A DNA stretch of 64,000 nt from Phialocephala subalpina (GCA_900073065.1 FJOG01000002.1:2628137-2692136); one strand, 5' to 3'. Shown: positions 13,484-25,700, numbered from the stretch's first letter. The notes: a model not told the origin generated them from the sequence alone. Program-made: numbers and translations.

Positions 13484-14519
13484 CGTGATAGGGTATAAGG
13501 CTGGGATATGGAGCCCAACGTGCAGTGAGCTGGCAAAAAAAAGTACCAATGGATGAATAGAGAGTGAGGCGGACTAGCGGCCAGGTAGGATCAGGTCTCA
13601 ATGTAAATGCAAGGCTGGGCTGAAGTTGGGGAATTGACGAAGGATATAAAGGAAGAAGCAGCTGCACGTCTGATTTTATGAATGACAATTGAGCAAACAT
13701 CGAAAGGGAACTGCTGCCTACACATATGATAATATCGACAAGATCTCTTTGGCAGAGGGCATGGCATGGGAAAGCCCATAGCATCCCACATGCCGACAAC
13801 TAGGCAATTTTGCACACCGAGTAACCTAGATGGAATGCTTGGCTGCACGTTTGGAAGGAGAACGAACCAGAACGAGGCGCGAGGAGGCAGACCAAAAGAG
13901 TCACCGAAACGCTCCGGTAACCACTTGCTGCGACCAGAGAGAATGCGCCATGTCATTGGCGGTGCAGAGGAAGTTGGGGTGTGTTGCCTTGATGCGAGAG
14001 AGGAGGGCGGCAGCACTGCCTGTTTGCCTTTTGATCCTTCGGGCGCACTTGGACTCGAAAAAGCCTCACACGCTTACCCTATCTTCTCCGAGTCGCCTGC
14101 TGAAGAGCCTCCTTCGGACGGTGTCTTCGTCTGGACTGACTCCGTCCCTGATTACGAGACCGGGTGCCAGCAGAGCGCTGCAATTGGCAACGCGAGGTTG
14201 GGGATGTTTTCGCAGCGTTGTGCAGTTCTTCGCTGTCACTTTGTGCAGCCACCCGTGCCACCGATGACTCGACGGCTTCACGTGCGGAACAATCACGAGG
14301 TTTCGAGATCATCTGATGACGATCCAAACCTCTGATTCACGTTAGTCACGCTATTTATGCACGATGCCCCCCCGGAGATGATATGTGGATGTCTGTTTTG
14401 GCTGAGGCCTAATATATTGTAAGGGTGGTGGCCCTCTTCGCGGCCGACGTGCTTCGGGAAGTCAAATTTCTGCCATCTAGATTTCTACATGTCTAACCTG
14501 CATAATCGGAAGGATTCAG
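13484..14519. other. Intergenic region upstream of the coiled-coil gene
   Basis: Overlapping frames up to 189 codons exist on the plus strand (13766-14335), but alternative frames over the same DNA are equally open on both strands. This points to moderately GC-rich non-coding sequence. No domain was recognised. Confidence 0.4.
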
Positions 14520-14779
14520 TCAATCCTGCAGCCAAGAGATATCAGCAGAAGCCTAAATCGATGAATAATGCCACTCACTGAAATGTAATCATCATGAGGC
14601 TCTTTCGGCTGCTGTGGAACTGCATCCAGCAGCTGGATCAAAGCTCTTGGTCGTCCCAGCATTCTTGCGGCCTGATTGGTTGCGGTCATCAGATCAAGGC
14701 GGGGCCTTTTGACTCGCCTTTGAATTAGAGAATCGAAGATGAAATCCACTGCGATTCCGTCAGGTGCGTCCAAAAACCT
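14520..14779 (-). CDS. Possible small gene, 3' exons only, unknown function
   Basis: A minus-strand exon from a good acceptor (TTTGCAG before 14779) reads RFLDAPDGIAVDFIFDSLIQ and on to HDDYIS. A consensus GTGAGT donor at 14578 and a CTGCAG acceptor then join to GAT TGA, ending at 14520. Exons would be complement(14520..14525, 14579..14779), with the 5' part unresolved. Composition is protein-like but there is no recognised domain. It could be a fragment of an older gene. Low confidence. Confidence 0.28.
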
Positions 14780-15025
14780 CTGCAAATTTGTCTCTCGAAA
14801 TGTCGATCAAATGAACCGATATTTGGAGGAATTGGCGTTCGAGTAATCGCTGGGAGGTGAGAATTTTGGGCCTACACATTGAATCTCCCGTATTACCACA
14901 TATGGCAATTACCGCGTTAGGTAATTATTTCTGATGTTGTCGACGACTTTGCCTGGGTGGTGGATGGTCCTTGATGGTTGGCATCGTTCCTCTTGCACCC
15001 GCCAGCGTGTCCTCACTTTGGTCCT

Positions 15026-15789
15026 TCATTCCACCCTATACCCTTTCGTCCACAAGAACTCCTTCAAATATACAATCCTGCTATTCTTCTCTGCGATTCG
15101 AACCTCTGCGAGTCTGAGTGTTTCGTCCCTCTCCATCAGTCGTTGTCGAAGAACCTCGACTTCTAGTTCCTTCTGCTCATATGCCTCCTTCAGACCGTCA
15201 CCATCTCGGCTCCCTCGTTTCATCAGTCGAACCTTCTCCTCTAGCTTTTCGTTCTTGCGCACAAGCTTGTCGTTGGCGTCTTCCTCTTTGGCGAGCGTGG
15301 TTTCCAGTCTTCTGACCTCTCGGACGTTTGCTTCGAGCTGTTGTTGCAAGTGTCGACAGCCGTAATGTTCGTTGACCACCTTTTGGTGCTCAATACTACC
15401 GAGTTATTAGCACTACGACGAGAGTTTTCTGAAGAAAATTGTCTGGAGTTGAGGGCTGTTGTGGGGGGTCGGCTGAAGGCAGACAGTTAGGACGACCTCT
15501 GAGAAGCTCCTAGGCTCTGAGCTCCCAAAGAAAATGGTAGGCGATGAATGAGAGACGAGACATACCGTAGATTCTGCAAATGCCACTCTGCTCTCTGTGC
15601 CAGACTCAGTCTGCTTTGAAGTGATCGGACCTCAGCAGCAAGTGCCTCCTCTCGGGATTCTGCTTGCTCGAGAAGGTCGCGAACTGGTGTTCTTCCTTGA
15701 GATGAAGACCTATATTGAGACCCCGAGCGCGAGTACACTAGACGTTCACGGCCTCGCGAGTCGCGCTCGACGTAAGTCCTGCCACTCAT
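15026..15789 (-). CDS. Coiled-coil protein of unknown function (second of pair)
   Basis: Two exons, complement(15026..15395, 15566..15789), give 197 residues; the 170-nt intron joins CG|T in phase, producing QNLRIEHQKVV. It starts MSGRTYVERDSRGRERLVYS. Residues about 40-175 are almost entirely coiled coil (DLLEQAESREEALAAEVRSL, LQQQLEANVREVRRLETTL, KLVRKNEKLEEKVRLMKRGS, KELEVEVLRQRLMERDETL). A longer in-frame extension upstream of 15789 exists but the chosen Met begins the recognisable Arg/Ser-rich head. It may be a distant paralogue of the coiled-coil gene at 12761-13483, since both have a short basic N-terminus followed by a long coil. No enzymatic signature. Confidence 0.72.
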
Positions 15790-16975
15790 CCGACTGTTTG
15801 TATTCCCTATGTTGTCGTGTGGTTCGTGGTCTTCGAACGAGAAGACCAGTAAAGGCAAGTTGGTACCTGAAGATCTGAAGTTTTGCTGTGAGAGCAGTGA
15901 TTGGAGTGACAAATATGCAAGTCCGTTTTATTGCAACAGTATTGGATATAAGTACAGGAAGATTGAGCAATAGGAACAGAATATGATGGAGCTATATATG
16001 TGCGGGTGCCTGGGGTCGCCCTTTGAGAGAGCCTCGTCCCACATGATCTGAAGTCTACGTTTTGGCCACACCCCCCAGGCTCGGTGAAGAGATCATGCCT
16101 ACGTTTCCTGATTCAGCCCTACGCAGAATCTAATCTGGTGAACGAGATGGCAACATGATCGAGGAAGTGTGACAGCTAACACCCACCCTTTTTTTTTTTT
16201 GATGAAGCTCGTCTTTCATGCCTAGTCAGGAACACTTTCCCAGCATAACTTCTGTGCCGCACCACAGGTAAACAGAACTGGAAACAGTGTGCTTACTTGT
16301 TCAGCTTGCCATGGTCCATTGGGTTGTATGGCTTGTACAAGGCGGCTTCGAGCCGGCGGGGTGCAGTGCAGAAGCACAAGCGCGATGGATGCCAATCATC
16401 TTGATGGCGGTACGGAGATGTGAGCAAGAATCAATGTAAGGGCAGTGCTGATAGTGTGATATCGGGTGGATGGTGATGGAGGGGTTTCGTAGCCGAGAAC
16501 GGCTTCGGTGGCGCCTTTTGGGGGCCGGAAGTCCTTTGCACAGCCACTTGGCGTAAAGAGCTGAACCACCACAACCTGCTTTGAGAAGACTCCAAGCACC
16601 GTGTATCAGAATTCGGTCTGATGATGTGAGATTTCGATACACTTCTTGGGTAGAGATGGCGCGTCAAAGTGGCTTTCTACATGTGGCGTTCGGTCAGTGA
16701 AGATAAAAATTGGTGTGGCTGGTATCGTCAAAAGTTGTGAAGAATCAGTCATGCATTTTCGTACGCCTTGTCGACGATATGCGCCCGAGAACGAGGAAGA
16801 TGTTGGGAAAACAGTGAAAATGTGATAGGGTTCAATTCAAGATCAATCATCCACTGTGCAGTCTAGGCGCAACCGAATTGGAGCTCAAAGGACGCCATAG
16901 CATCAAAACCGTCAAAATACCTCTCGTCCAATGGAACACTGAAAGCAAAAATCCAACTAAGAAGGTCTCCACGGT
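15790..16975. other. Intergenic region without supported gene
   Basis: Contains a T-run (about 16190-16200) and minus-strand frames at 16300-16670, one with a hydrophobic end (TISTALTLILAHISV), but no splice model or homology supports a gene. Part is probably the promoter of the coiled-coil gene ending at 15789. Confidence 0.4.
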
Positions 16976-17651
16976 CTAGCGCAACCGAACCCTCCACTGG
17001 AAAGCCTTCGTAGATGGTACGCGGAAAACCATGTACTTGTTCCGGTCTCCAGATGTGCAGATACAGTGACACAGAGCGTCATATTGGATTGCATGGACAC
17101 TGGATTTTGGCCTTGGATCATAACTTCGCTCGAGCAGTACGGTACCCTCGGGTGCTTGATTCTACAGTCGCCATGTTCTCAAGTTCAGTTCCTACCTAAC
17201 GAATGCCCCTGGTACTTTGGTGTACCGCTTCTCGAGAGTCGATCGATGGTACCGAATTGCCTTGTGAAATTCTTCAAACTCCGCCAGGCGTGATGCCCGT
17301 CCACCGGTAGAGCGGTGTCTTGGAATGGGCAGGTATGATATGGAGTTGTGCAACGAGGTCAAGCGCAGGAGCGGATCTTGAAACAGGCATCGAGGTTGTT
17401 GCCAGAGGTTGAGGATAGGTGACAAGACGTTTGGTTCCTTCGTCACGGCCTTGAACAAGTCAAAGTGCGCAATGAAAAAAGATGTCCCTCAGACTTCCAT
17501 CACCATTCGCCCAGTCCGCCTGGCCAAAACCAAGGCGAAACGGGCCGAGATCATCACCGCTTCCTATACAGTACATGTTGCCATGCACCGCCATCCTTGT
17601 GGACAGTGCGGAAGTAAAAGGCTTCACTCTTGAACAGCGAGGACAGATCAT
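16976..17651 (-). CDS. Fungal hypothetical protein, exon structure partly unresolved
   Basis: The minus strand begins at ATG 17651 with MICPRCSRVKPFT and continues VHGNMYCIGSGDDLGPFRL and FGQADWANGDGSLRD. After about 17460 coding-like sequence continues in another frame (NLWQQPRCLFQDPLLRL, SYLPIPRHRSTGG, EEFHKAIRYHRSTLEKRYTK). A GTAGGA donor at 17195 and a CCAG acceptor at 17100 then lead to a last exon, 16976..17099 (QYDALCHCICTSGDRNKYMV ... FQWRVRLR). The join between the first two parts (near 17455-17500) does not resolve to a clean intron. This is either an unusual splice site or a frameshift, in which case the gene is broken. The CPRC start resembles small fungal proteins next to F-box-like families, but I do not recognise the function. 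Confidence 0.45.
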
Positions 17652-18393
17652 CTTCGAGAGTAGAGTCTGTGGCTCGTGAAGAGAACACAGAAGAGGATGT
17701 TTACTAAATAGATGATTCCATGACTGCAGAATGGTCAGTATGATGAGTTCGAAAGCAGTTTGGGGTGTATTGTGCTCACAGTAAAATCGCTTAAGAAAAG
17801 AAGGAAGAGCTGGGAGCGAGGACGAGAATATATAGTCCAAAAAATTCAGTTCCGCGCTAGTGGAAAAGCTTATCGCCCTATCAAGTTTGCATCGTTTGCC
17901 TGGTCTCACGTGACTATTATTTTCGGAAGAGAGATGGGATGGACTCCACCCCACCTGCCAGCCTGCAAGCGTCCGCGCGGGCGACACGGCCGTCTGCGAG
18001 GCCGCATCGCTCCGTCCGCGTCAACGTCTGCACACGTTTCGACCTCCCCAAGTGCCCGTTGCTCTATTTCCACCACCTCTCACAGCAGATCACGTAGGCC
18101 ATGACGCTTCCAGATACCGCTTCCATATGACAGTGAAACACAGTGAGCCCAATGTTCGGCTTTAGCACGAAAGAAGAGGAATAAGTTACACGTCTCCCGA
18201 GTATGCCTTCTGGGTGGTGACGAGGAAGTATATATTGTGCGAATTCCCTCTACCTAGCGATGTTTCAACAGCCCTTTATCTCTTCATCCAATTCTTCTCC
18301 AGATCAACAAGTGTCTTCAGTTGAACCCATATCATCAATAACCTCATTCTTCCTCTGCTCTATCAGACTATTCTTGCTCAACCATCCACCCTA
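17652..18393. promoter_or_regulatory. Divergent promoter region of the orphan gene and the dehydrogenase
   Basis: A TATATAT sequence near 18229-18235 lies about 160 bp before the dehydrogenase ATG. The leader after it is C/T-rich (TCTCTTCATCC, CTTCCTCTGC), as is common at fungal transcription starts. No gene is seen. Confidence 0.4.
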
Positions 18394-19461
18394 ATGCCTT
18401 CCTTCGATCCTGTATCACTCCCCTCTCTCGCCGGGAAAGTCTACCTAGTCACAGGAGGAAATGCTGGAATTGGCTACCAGGCTATTCTCCACCTCGTCCG
18501 CAAGAAAGCAACAGTCTACATGTAAGCCAATCAATCCCTCAGCGATATGTCCTCAATCCGCATTGTCCACAGAGGCATATTGTCCACAATGTTTCAGTGC
18601 TCCTAAACTTGGTTGGGTTTCTAATAAATGTTGGATAGGGGATGCCGCTCAGCTACCAAGGGCAACGCAGCAATTAAGGCAATCAATACCCTCATCCCTG
18701 ATGCAGACATTCGACTTCTAATCCTCGATCACATGGACCTCTCATCCGTCGTATCGGCCGCAAAAGATTTCGCGAACAAATCAACAAAGCTCCACTGCCT
18801 CGTCAATAATGCTGGAATCATGGCCGTCCCATTCGAGAAAAGCAAAGATGGGTACGAAAGCCAATGGCAAACTAACTACCTTGCTCACTTCTTCCTCACA
18901 CACCATCTCCTCCCCATACTGCTCGCAACAGCACGAGCATCCAAACCAGGAGACGTCCGAATCGTTAATGTAACAAGTGGCGGTCACGCCCGCTTCGCAC
19001 CCAAAATGGGCATCGACTTCGAGGATATCAATCAAGAGAAGGGAAGAGTGTGGACTCGATACGGGCAATCCAAGCTAGCCAACATCTTGCACGCCAAAGA
19101 ACTGAATCGCTTGTACGGACCGAACGGCGTCAACATGTCGGAGGGCGAGATTTGGTGTGTGGCACTTCACCCAGGAAACATCTATACGGACCTTTCGAAG
19201 AATGCTCAATTTGCTGGTCCTTTGAGCCGACCGTTGGCCGCCACCTTGAATTTCCTCAGAGTTTTCATCCCAGCTGAGCAGGGCGCGTTCACGTCTGTCT
19301 TTTGTGCAGCCAGTCCAGGCATGAAAGCGGAGATGTCTGGGCAATATTTTGTTCCTCTTGGGAAGGTTGGAAAGCCAAGTAAGCAGGCAGGAGATATGGA
19401 GATGGCTAAGAAACTATGGGAATGGACGGAGGTAGAGTTCGGTAAGAAGCAGTTGATGTGA
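18394..19461 (+). CDS. Short-chain dehydrogenase/reductase, retinol-dehydrogenase-like
   Basis: Exons 18394..18521 and 18639..19461 encode 316 residues; the 117-nt intron joins AT|G. It is a Rossmann-fold NAD(P)(H)-dependent oxidoreductase of the classical SDR type. The cofactor motif TGGNAGIG is near residue 23, NNAG (LVNNAGIMAVP) near 95, the catalytic Ser is in IVNVTSGGHAR, and YGQSK supplies the catalytic Tyr and Lys. HPGNIYTDL follows the active site as in WWOX/retinol-dehydrogenase-like members. Substrate cannot be predicted. No signal peptide. Length and motifs are complete, so it should be active. Confidence 0.9.
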
Positions 19462-20356
19462 ACTTAGTATGATGGGAAGGTAGCTTAATATAGGTTTCTT
19501 TTCCTGCCCCAGTTCATTCATTTTTGGTCGTGTCGCATATCTCTCGAATGGGCATGTATCAGCGTTCCTCATTCTCAATTATTCATAACCATTCGAGATT
19601 GATCGTGCCTTCTGTCTTGATCACCACATATACCCTTACCTCACCTGTTCCATTCTCCTCCCTTCTCAGCACATCAACCTCGGCTTCTGATGTCCGCAAA
19701 TCCTAACTCCAGTACTGCATATGAAGTGGTTGCATCTCATTCAACCGAGAGCCGAGAGAGATCCAATAATCTGACCAACGATAATCGGTCTGACCGTGTG
19801 GAGTGGATGACAACTAGCGACATCGAAGCCACATCAAACAAGTGCGGAACGCAACCGACATTGTTGTTACTTCGGAGAAATCACCTGGAGCTACGACATG
19901 ATTACACTAATCAGTCCTGCTTTCAAAATTATTGTCTTAGACAGGATGCAGAATGGCGATTAATCACGACATTACCATCCATGCTTCCACGTATATCCTC
20001 TCGATCCTGGCATCTCCGTCTCTATCAGCTTCCCATGACTGCAGTGTCACCTCGACTTCTGAATCTCCAAGATCCTATCTGAGAGGGCGCTGAGTGATGT
20101 GGGATTCAAACAAGCCGTAGCAATATAGAGATGTAGAGTTTGGCTAAGAAAAGACGATGGGAGGGTAGTTTGATGTAGCTTTGATTTCCTAAAATCAATC
20201 TAAGGGTGCAAGAACTTGCACCTTTTATCCTACGAAACGATGATAGCCCCCCTTCTGGCTCTGGAATCTCCCTTTCTATCGATGTTGCAATCCTAAGCCG
20301 ATAAAGTGTGCAGCTTCGTGCTATAGATACAAAAGCGGAAATTGTGGTAGAGCTGG
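19462..20356. other. Convergent intergenic region
   Basis: A plus-strand frame of 130 codons at 19690-20082 (polar, Ser/Asn-rich start, MSANPNSSTAYEVVAS) has no domain and no clear splice sites. The rest is the 3' flank of the dehydrogenase and of the Tbf1-like gene. Confidence 0.4.
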
Positions 20357-22519
20357 TTAGGAACCGGCAACGACCGCATTGGTTGCGATCATAAGTGCCT
20401 GACGAAGTTGTTCGTAATGGTGGTCGGGTTGAGATGCTGACGCAGAGGGTTGATCATTTTCTGGCTCCACGACCCGTAATTCTTCAGGCCCATCCTGTTC
20501 ATGACTGGCCGACTCCTGTGGAGACATGGAGTGTGTTTCAGAGGAATGCTGACTGCCAGCCTGATCATTTGGCTGCAAACCACTAGCCAAAGTTTGAATA
20601 ACATCAATGCGATCTTGCTCTTCGGTTCCAGCAAGTCGTGCTCGCTCCTCTGCCTCTCTTCGAGCTGCTTGTGTTGGTGCTCTGGTCTTAAGCTCACCCG
20701 TAACATGCTTCAGGTAGGATGGTACCTCAAAGCCGCTCTTCAGGAAGAACAGTTTGATGTTGCGAGCCTTATCCTTGAGCTGGACTTGATTTCGATCCTT
20801 CAGAACGTCGTTGATCGATCCGCCTTGTCCATATAGGCCCAAAATTTGGCTCCAATGTGGACCCTTGACTTGATCCAGTCCAGTCATCAAAGCGTTCTCT
20901 TCTGCGCCACTCCATGGTCGCCTTTGGCTTGGCATTCCAGGTCGACTCCGAGCGTTTCCTGGGTTGGACTTGGCAGCAGCAGCTTGACGAGCTTTGTCGT
21001 ATAAGGCTTTGGTGGACTCTTGTTTGGTGGCACTAGTACTGGAGATATCTGCACCGTTTTGCTGTTGTGATTGATTGTTTTGCATAGCTGCCAGGCAACC
21101 GTTAGTCCAGCGTCGATATATGAGTATGGAGATACGTACCTCCGCCTTGGCTCTTCTCACCGACTTTCTCCAGAGCAGCTTGGGCTGCGAAGCTGATCTG
21201 CGCCGAGAAATCGTCCTCATTCTGAACGCCATCAATATCCAGCGAGTATCCGTCGGGGAGTGGGGGCGATGGCTTCGGAAGAGCATGGCGTGTAACATAA
21301 GGTTCGGTGAGAGGATCCTTGCGTACGTATTCATGAAGCCTCATCAAGTAATCTTCCCAGGGAAACTCAGACATCAGACACTCTATATACTATTAGCCCA
21401 GTCAATCACTCAAGCGGATAGACTCACGAATTGTTTCAATATTGTTAGCAGAAGACATCAGATGCCGTGTTCGTGATTCGCAGTCCTTCAGAAATTGTTC
21501 CTCAGCATCAGTCAAGGGAACAAGTAGATGCCGGTTCTGGAGATTTTGGCGAAGTTCTGTCGGCGAGAGATATCGGTCCAGAAGATCTTCCTTGGTGTCC
21601 TCTTGTTCTTCCTGAGAAACGGATGAGAGGTACATTTGTGTCTTCAGATTCAACAAAAGGTCGCCGTGATCTTTTTCTAGCGGAGCTCCATCCGGGGCAA
21701 AGGTATCAAGGAAGTTCTCATCCAGGTCCCCTAGGCCAAGTGATCCTCCAAAGACAGCTGCAACGTAAGTTGCTACATTTGTCATGTGAATCAGTTTTTT
21801 GTGTTTCGGATCCTTGATATTGAGTTGCTCAGCAGAGAGGAATGTTGAATCTGTGGAGTAGATCTTCTTGGTCTGGTCAAAGAGTGACACCAGAGTGGCA
21901 TGAGCTTGATAGAACTCAGAATCTCGGTTTGCTATTCCAGCGACGGTCGCAGAATAGGAACCTTCGGTAAGAGAGGACACAATCTGTACGGACTGTGCGG
22001 CATCAGGTCGAATTTCCCGAGTATGGAGACAAGCATGCATAACTTACGAGGCTCTCTAGTATTGGCAGGCTCAAGATTCTCATGTTGTAGTAAGGGTCGT
22101 AGACAAAATCGCTTTCTGAGGCACCGTCAAGCCCCAAATATACTGGCTCTTCCTCCAGGATTCGGGTCGCCATTGAGCCGTTTGTGTTTCCTGCTGCAGC
22201 CACAGCATTCTGCGAGAGGAAAGCTGCGAACTCGGGACTGACTAGATCCGTATCGTCCTCATCGATTCTCTGCCGCTTCTCTGGGGATTCTTGATCTGAG
22301 CTCCGTCGCTTTCGAGGGGATTGGGTAAGAGCGTTGGGGGCGTTGTCGAACTCGTAGGGAGATTCGTACTTGACTGAAGGTTCTAGACGGAGACAAACGT
22401 CAGTACCAACCCAAATACATGGTCTCGAGAAGCATTGTTCCCTCGATAGTCTAGTGTCGTGATGCATTTGCGCGGGGAGTATGAGGAAGCCTACCAGCTG
22501 CATTCTCTAATAGAGACAT
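20357..22519 (-). CDS. tbf1: Tbf1/TRF-like telomere-repeat-binding factor (telobox Myb)
   Basis: Five exons, complement(20357..21087, 21140..21382, 21428..21992, 22048..22382, 22495..22519), give 632 residues, with all junctions in phase. The first exon encodes only eight residues (MSLLENAA) plus one base. The segment at about 120-310 ([40 protein letters not shown]) matches the TRF-homology dimerisation region. A Myb/telobox domain lies at about 447-505, with [20 protein letters not shown] and the diagnostic [16 protein letters not shown] followed by KLFFLKSG. It should bind TTAGGG-type repeats at telomeres, subtelomeres or promoters, as Tbf1 and Teb1 do. An acidic/basic stretch with nuclear-localisation character (RKRR, EKRQR) lies near residue 25-45. 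No damage seen. Confidence 0.92.
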
Positions 22520-24165
22520 GGTGGATGTGAATATTCGAGGCGAAACGGTATCCGCAGACACAGATTTTCTTAGTGACAACGAGCTCACTGCATTCAGATT
22601 GAAGCCGTAGCTGTGGTGTACCCCTCGCCTTGACGTTCTTTTGTTGCGTAGTGAGCTAGGTGAGGTTTTCTTGAGTTCTGCGCAGAGGTTCGGCTGCCCT
22701 CTCTATCGCGCCCTAGAGCCCCTTCGATCTCTTTGGCACGCGACGATACACAAATTATTTTACTGAAAATTATCAAAAATAAAAACCGTATCTTCTGCAC
22801 ACCCCAAACTTGCAATGTTAATCTCTACTAGTAAATACATTGATTGAATCGTCCCTTTTTACTGGAAATTTGAGCTCGTTTCATTGTTCATTTTTTTGAC
22901 TTCTAAAGATGCTTTTTCAGAGCATTTCTTCATATTTTTTCTTCTTCAATCTGCCTAGCTCATTGTCTTCAACAAGCGGCTTTGAAAATCCGGGTGACGC
23001 TATTTAGTCGTGGAACAAGGACTCTCTCTCTCTCTCTCTTTCTCTCTAGTAATATGGCTCGCCTTCATAATCCATCACATTCATGGCTAGCGGCCTATTT
23101 GAGATTCGGTGCAGCAAAACGAACATGTCTCGCGGTGTTCCACAAAGCGACGCGCCAAAGTACCAGAAACTCCGCACCTTAATCAGATTTCAATCTCTGA
23201 ACTTGATTGGCGAAGGGCTTGGGTCGGACGAACCTGATCTTCTATCAAGGACTTCTAGGAAAGCTCCCCTAAGTTCTCTTGCAATGTATCTCCAGGGAAG
23301 TTGTCTCCCTATCGCTTATTTCTCACGTCAAGAGTATGCGTTCCTTTCTTTTAATATTCCTGGGAGAGTTCGCCATAGTGTTCATGAGAACGACCTTCCA
23401 TTTCATCGAGTCCTCGACTCCCTGTAAGTCTTTGTTTGAACATATGACTGTGTTCAGCTTCGAGGACTCTCAGCGATTTTGTTCTCCCACCCTCAACAGG
23501 ACGTACGAGTAGGCTTGACTAGGCTGGGTTGATTGGTGCTGTGAAGCATTCCGACCCTGGCAAAAGTCGCCCTTGCTTGGACACAGTAGGCTGGGAAAGT
23601 CCAGGCGAGGCTGGGAGACTGTAAGCACTGTTGGGGATTCATGAAAGTTCAGGTCAAGGATGTCTGCCTCCCTGACTTCGTATTTTCCGGGAGGATTGTC
23701 CTTCGATTTCACGAGGAAAGGAGATGGGGAACATGAGACCTGCGCTACAAGACTGTCCATCTACTTGGGATGGCCTAGAAATGGTACGAAGCAGGCGAAA
23801 ATGATCAAGATCTCAAAGACATGCAAGGACTTTCTCGAGACTCAATCCAGACAAAGTTCCAATATCAACCTCGGCTATTTTGTCCTCCATGTGAGAAGGG
23901 TTAAGAACCACTCCGTCACTGGAGCGAAATTAACGGAGGGCATTTTCAGCTATCATTGAGAAATGGACTCAAAAATGAGTATTGACATGATATGACTTGG
24001 CTGACATTGTACAAGAAAGAGGTTTAAAATGTCCCACCAGTCTTGGGACATTGAGGGTCCTTACACATCGCTCACCATTCCAAATTTGCATCCCAAGGGC
24101 ATTGTAGAACATCAACGCTCTCTATGCTCGTCGCTCAATTCCTCTCTGCACCCCAACATCGACAG
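22520..24165. other. Intergenic region with a TC microsatellite
   Basis: A (TC)n run lies at about 23022-23048. Plus-strand frames at 23083-23427 and 23660-23959 lack recognised domains. The end near 22520-22600 is the promoter of the Tbf1-like gene. No gene supported. Confidence 0.45.
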
Positions 24166-24946
24166 CTACTCCGAAAGTCCCAATGCAGATGCTCCTAGTT
24201 TCGTAATTGCTGTCTCCTCTTCGAACTGCCGGTAGAAATCCTCCATTCTCCTGGTCCGCTCCCGAACCAACCGCCTTCCTGGAGCAGTCTTCATCAGGTC
24301 CTCGAGCTTGAACAGCTTGTCATCAAAGATCTTGATTGACTCATCCATACTCCTCTCCGTCTTGGCACCTCCAAATGTGAACACCTGCAACAAGTTAGCA
24401 TCGTGTTGTCTACTACTTCGAGAGCCGGCAAAGATTGTCTGTCCATGGGTATAGAATTTCCAAGTCTCATTTTCCAGTACGACAAACACACAAGAAGATT
24501 TTACTTACTCTTCCAATTCCTACGGCGCCGAGAGCATCTAACCGGTCCGCGTCTTGCACAACCGCAAGTTCGGGGTGCTTAGCAATGAGCTTCACAACAT
24601 GATCCACGTCTTTCATCTCAGAATTGTACGAAACACCCCCACAAATTGTTTGTACCTTGTCTGCAAGATCTTGAGATGCACCGAGGTTCAAAAGGACATC
24701 ACGGACCATCGTTTCCGCATTTTCTCCTTCCTTCAAGTATTTCCGGTCGCCGACGTCGTGAAGAAGTGCCGAGAGTTTGATAACGTCCAGGTCGAGAGAG
24801 GTCGGCGTGCTCATTTCAGAGTGTATTCGATGAGCCAGTCCCACGACACGCTTGATATGATTGAAATCATGCGAGCCATCATACTTGCTCATGTATTTCT
24901 CCACATACGCGGAAACCTTGCTGATTAGCTCTTTCATGTCCGTCAT
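24166..24946 (-). CDS. HD-domain metal-dependent phosphohydrolase
   Basis: Two exons, complement(24166..24384, 24509..24946), encode 218 residues; the 124-nt intron lies in phase 0 after GIGR. The HD signature is complete: H26/H30 in HDFNHIKRV, the HD pair in LLHDVGD (63-64) and the distal Asp in QDADRLDALG. This matches the YedJ-like HD family, which hydrolyses phosphate esters with a bound divalent metal. The helical C-terminal exon (RSMDESIKIFDDKLFKLEDL, RRMEDFYRQFEEE) completes the fold. Substrate unknown, possibly nucleotides. Cytosolic, with no targeting signal. Confidence 0.88.
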
Positions 24947-25291
24947 GCTGAATGATGAATGAGAAGAGAGATGAAAGTAAACAAGATCTCGATGCTAGGG
25001 ATAAGCTTAACTTTACGTGTAAAGGGAGATTAGATATAGGCAGCGGCAGCGGGTCTGAAACAAGGATCTCCGTGATTGCTACACAAAGACGCAAACGTTG
25101 GAGTCAGCCGGGGTGACGGTGAGAGATAACAAAGGCCGTCTTCGACCGTGGCGCGTTTCGACGCGAACTCACGTGAAACGAGGTACTTTGTTTGCATCTC
25201 GAGATGGCTGTCGCTGGAATGTGCTGGATGCGTATCATGGGCGCGAACATTGCAATTGATGTGAATCTTCCTCGTAATCTCATACATTCTT
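24947..25291. other. Intergenic region
   Basis: Upstream flank of the HD-domain gene and 3' flank of the small orphan gene. Nothing further recognised. Confidence 0.4.
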
Positions 25292-25700
25292 CTACACTGT
25301 GGCCTCAACCATCTCTTTCTTCATCATTCTGCGAAGCCCTAGAACTCTCTCCATATCCTTGTACTTTCGAAGGTTGGATAACCGCATCATCTCTTGGGGA
25401 TATTCGTGCTCGGTGCGGGATAGGTTTTGTGGCCGCTTCTCGTCATTCAATCTACACCACCAGACCTTTCGCTGCTTTCTTCGAGCTTCAAGAATTAACA
25501 CCCCATTCTCTCGGTTTATCTAAGGTGCTTTGCGCATGGCCTGCTGCCTTCACTGCAGTCAATCAATGGCCTAGACAAATGTGCTTCGTTCCATACTCCT
25601 TCGAATCCAGAAGTCTGTCTCTGAGACCGAACCTTTCGGCTGGATATGTCCAGACCTGGAACAGAACATTCAATGCCAGATATCCTCTCGATAGATTCAT
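25292..25700 (-). CDS. Small fungal orphan protein, 5' splice unresolved
   Basis: The 3' exon (stop at 25292, open to about 25501) is strongly protein-like and highly charged: RRKQRKVWWCRLNDEKRP, EHEYPQEMMRLSNLRKYKDM and ERVLGLRRMMKKEMVEATV. Upstream, a minus-strand ATG at 25700 opens MNLSRGYLALNVLFQVWTYP and on to RLLDSKEYGTKHI before a stop. An intron from GTCTAG near 25583 to TTGAAG near 25490 would join them in phase, but neither site is strong. The ATG lies only 17 bp beyond the stop of the next gene upstream on the same strand, which is unusually tight, so the true start may differ. Basic, helical and small; mitochondrial or ribosomal-accessory roles are possible but unproven. Confidence 0.5.

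Noticed and set aside
13766..14335. 189-codon plus-strand frame
   Set aside because: Equally long frames overlap it on both strands, no domain or splice context is visible, and the composition is not distinctive.
19690..20082. 130-codon plus-strand frame after the dehydrogenase
   Set aside because: Polar start looks slightly coding, but no homology, promoter or intron signals support it; probably chance.
23022..23048. (TC)n tract as promoter element
   Set aside because: Simple microsatellite with no gene starting nearby.
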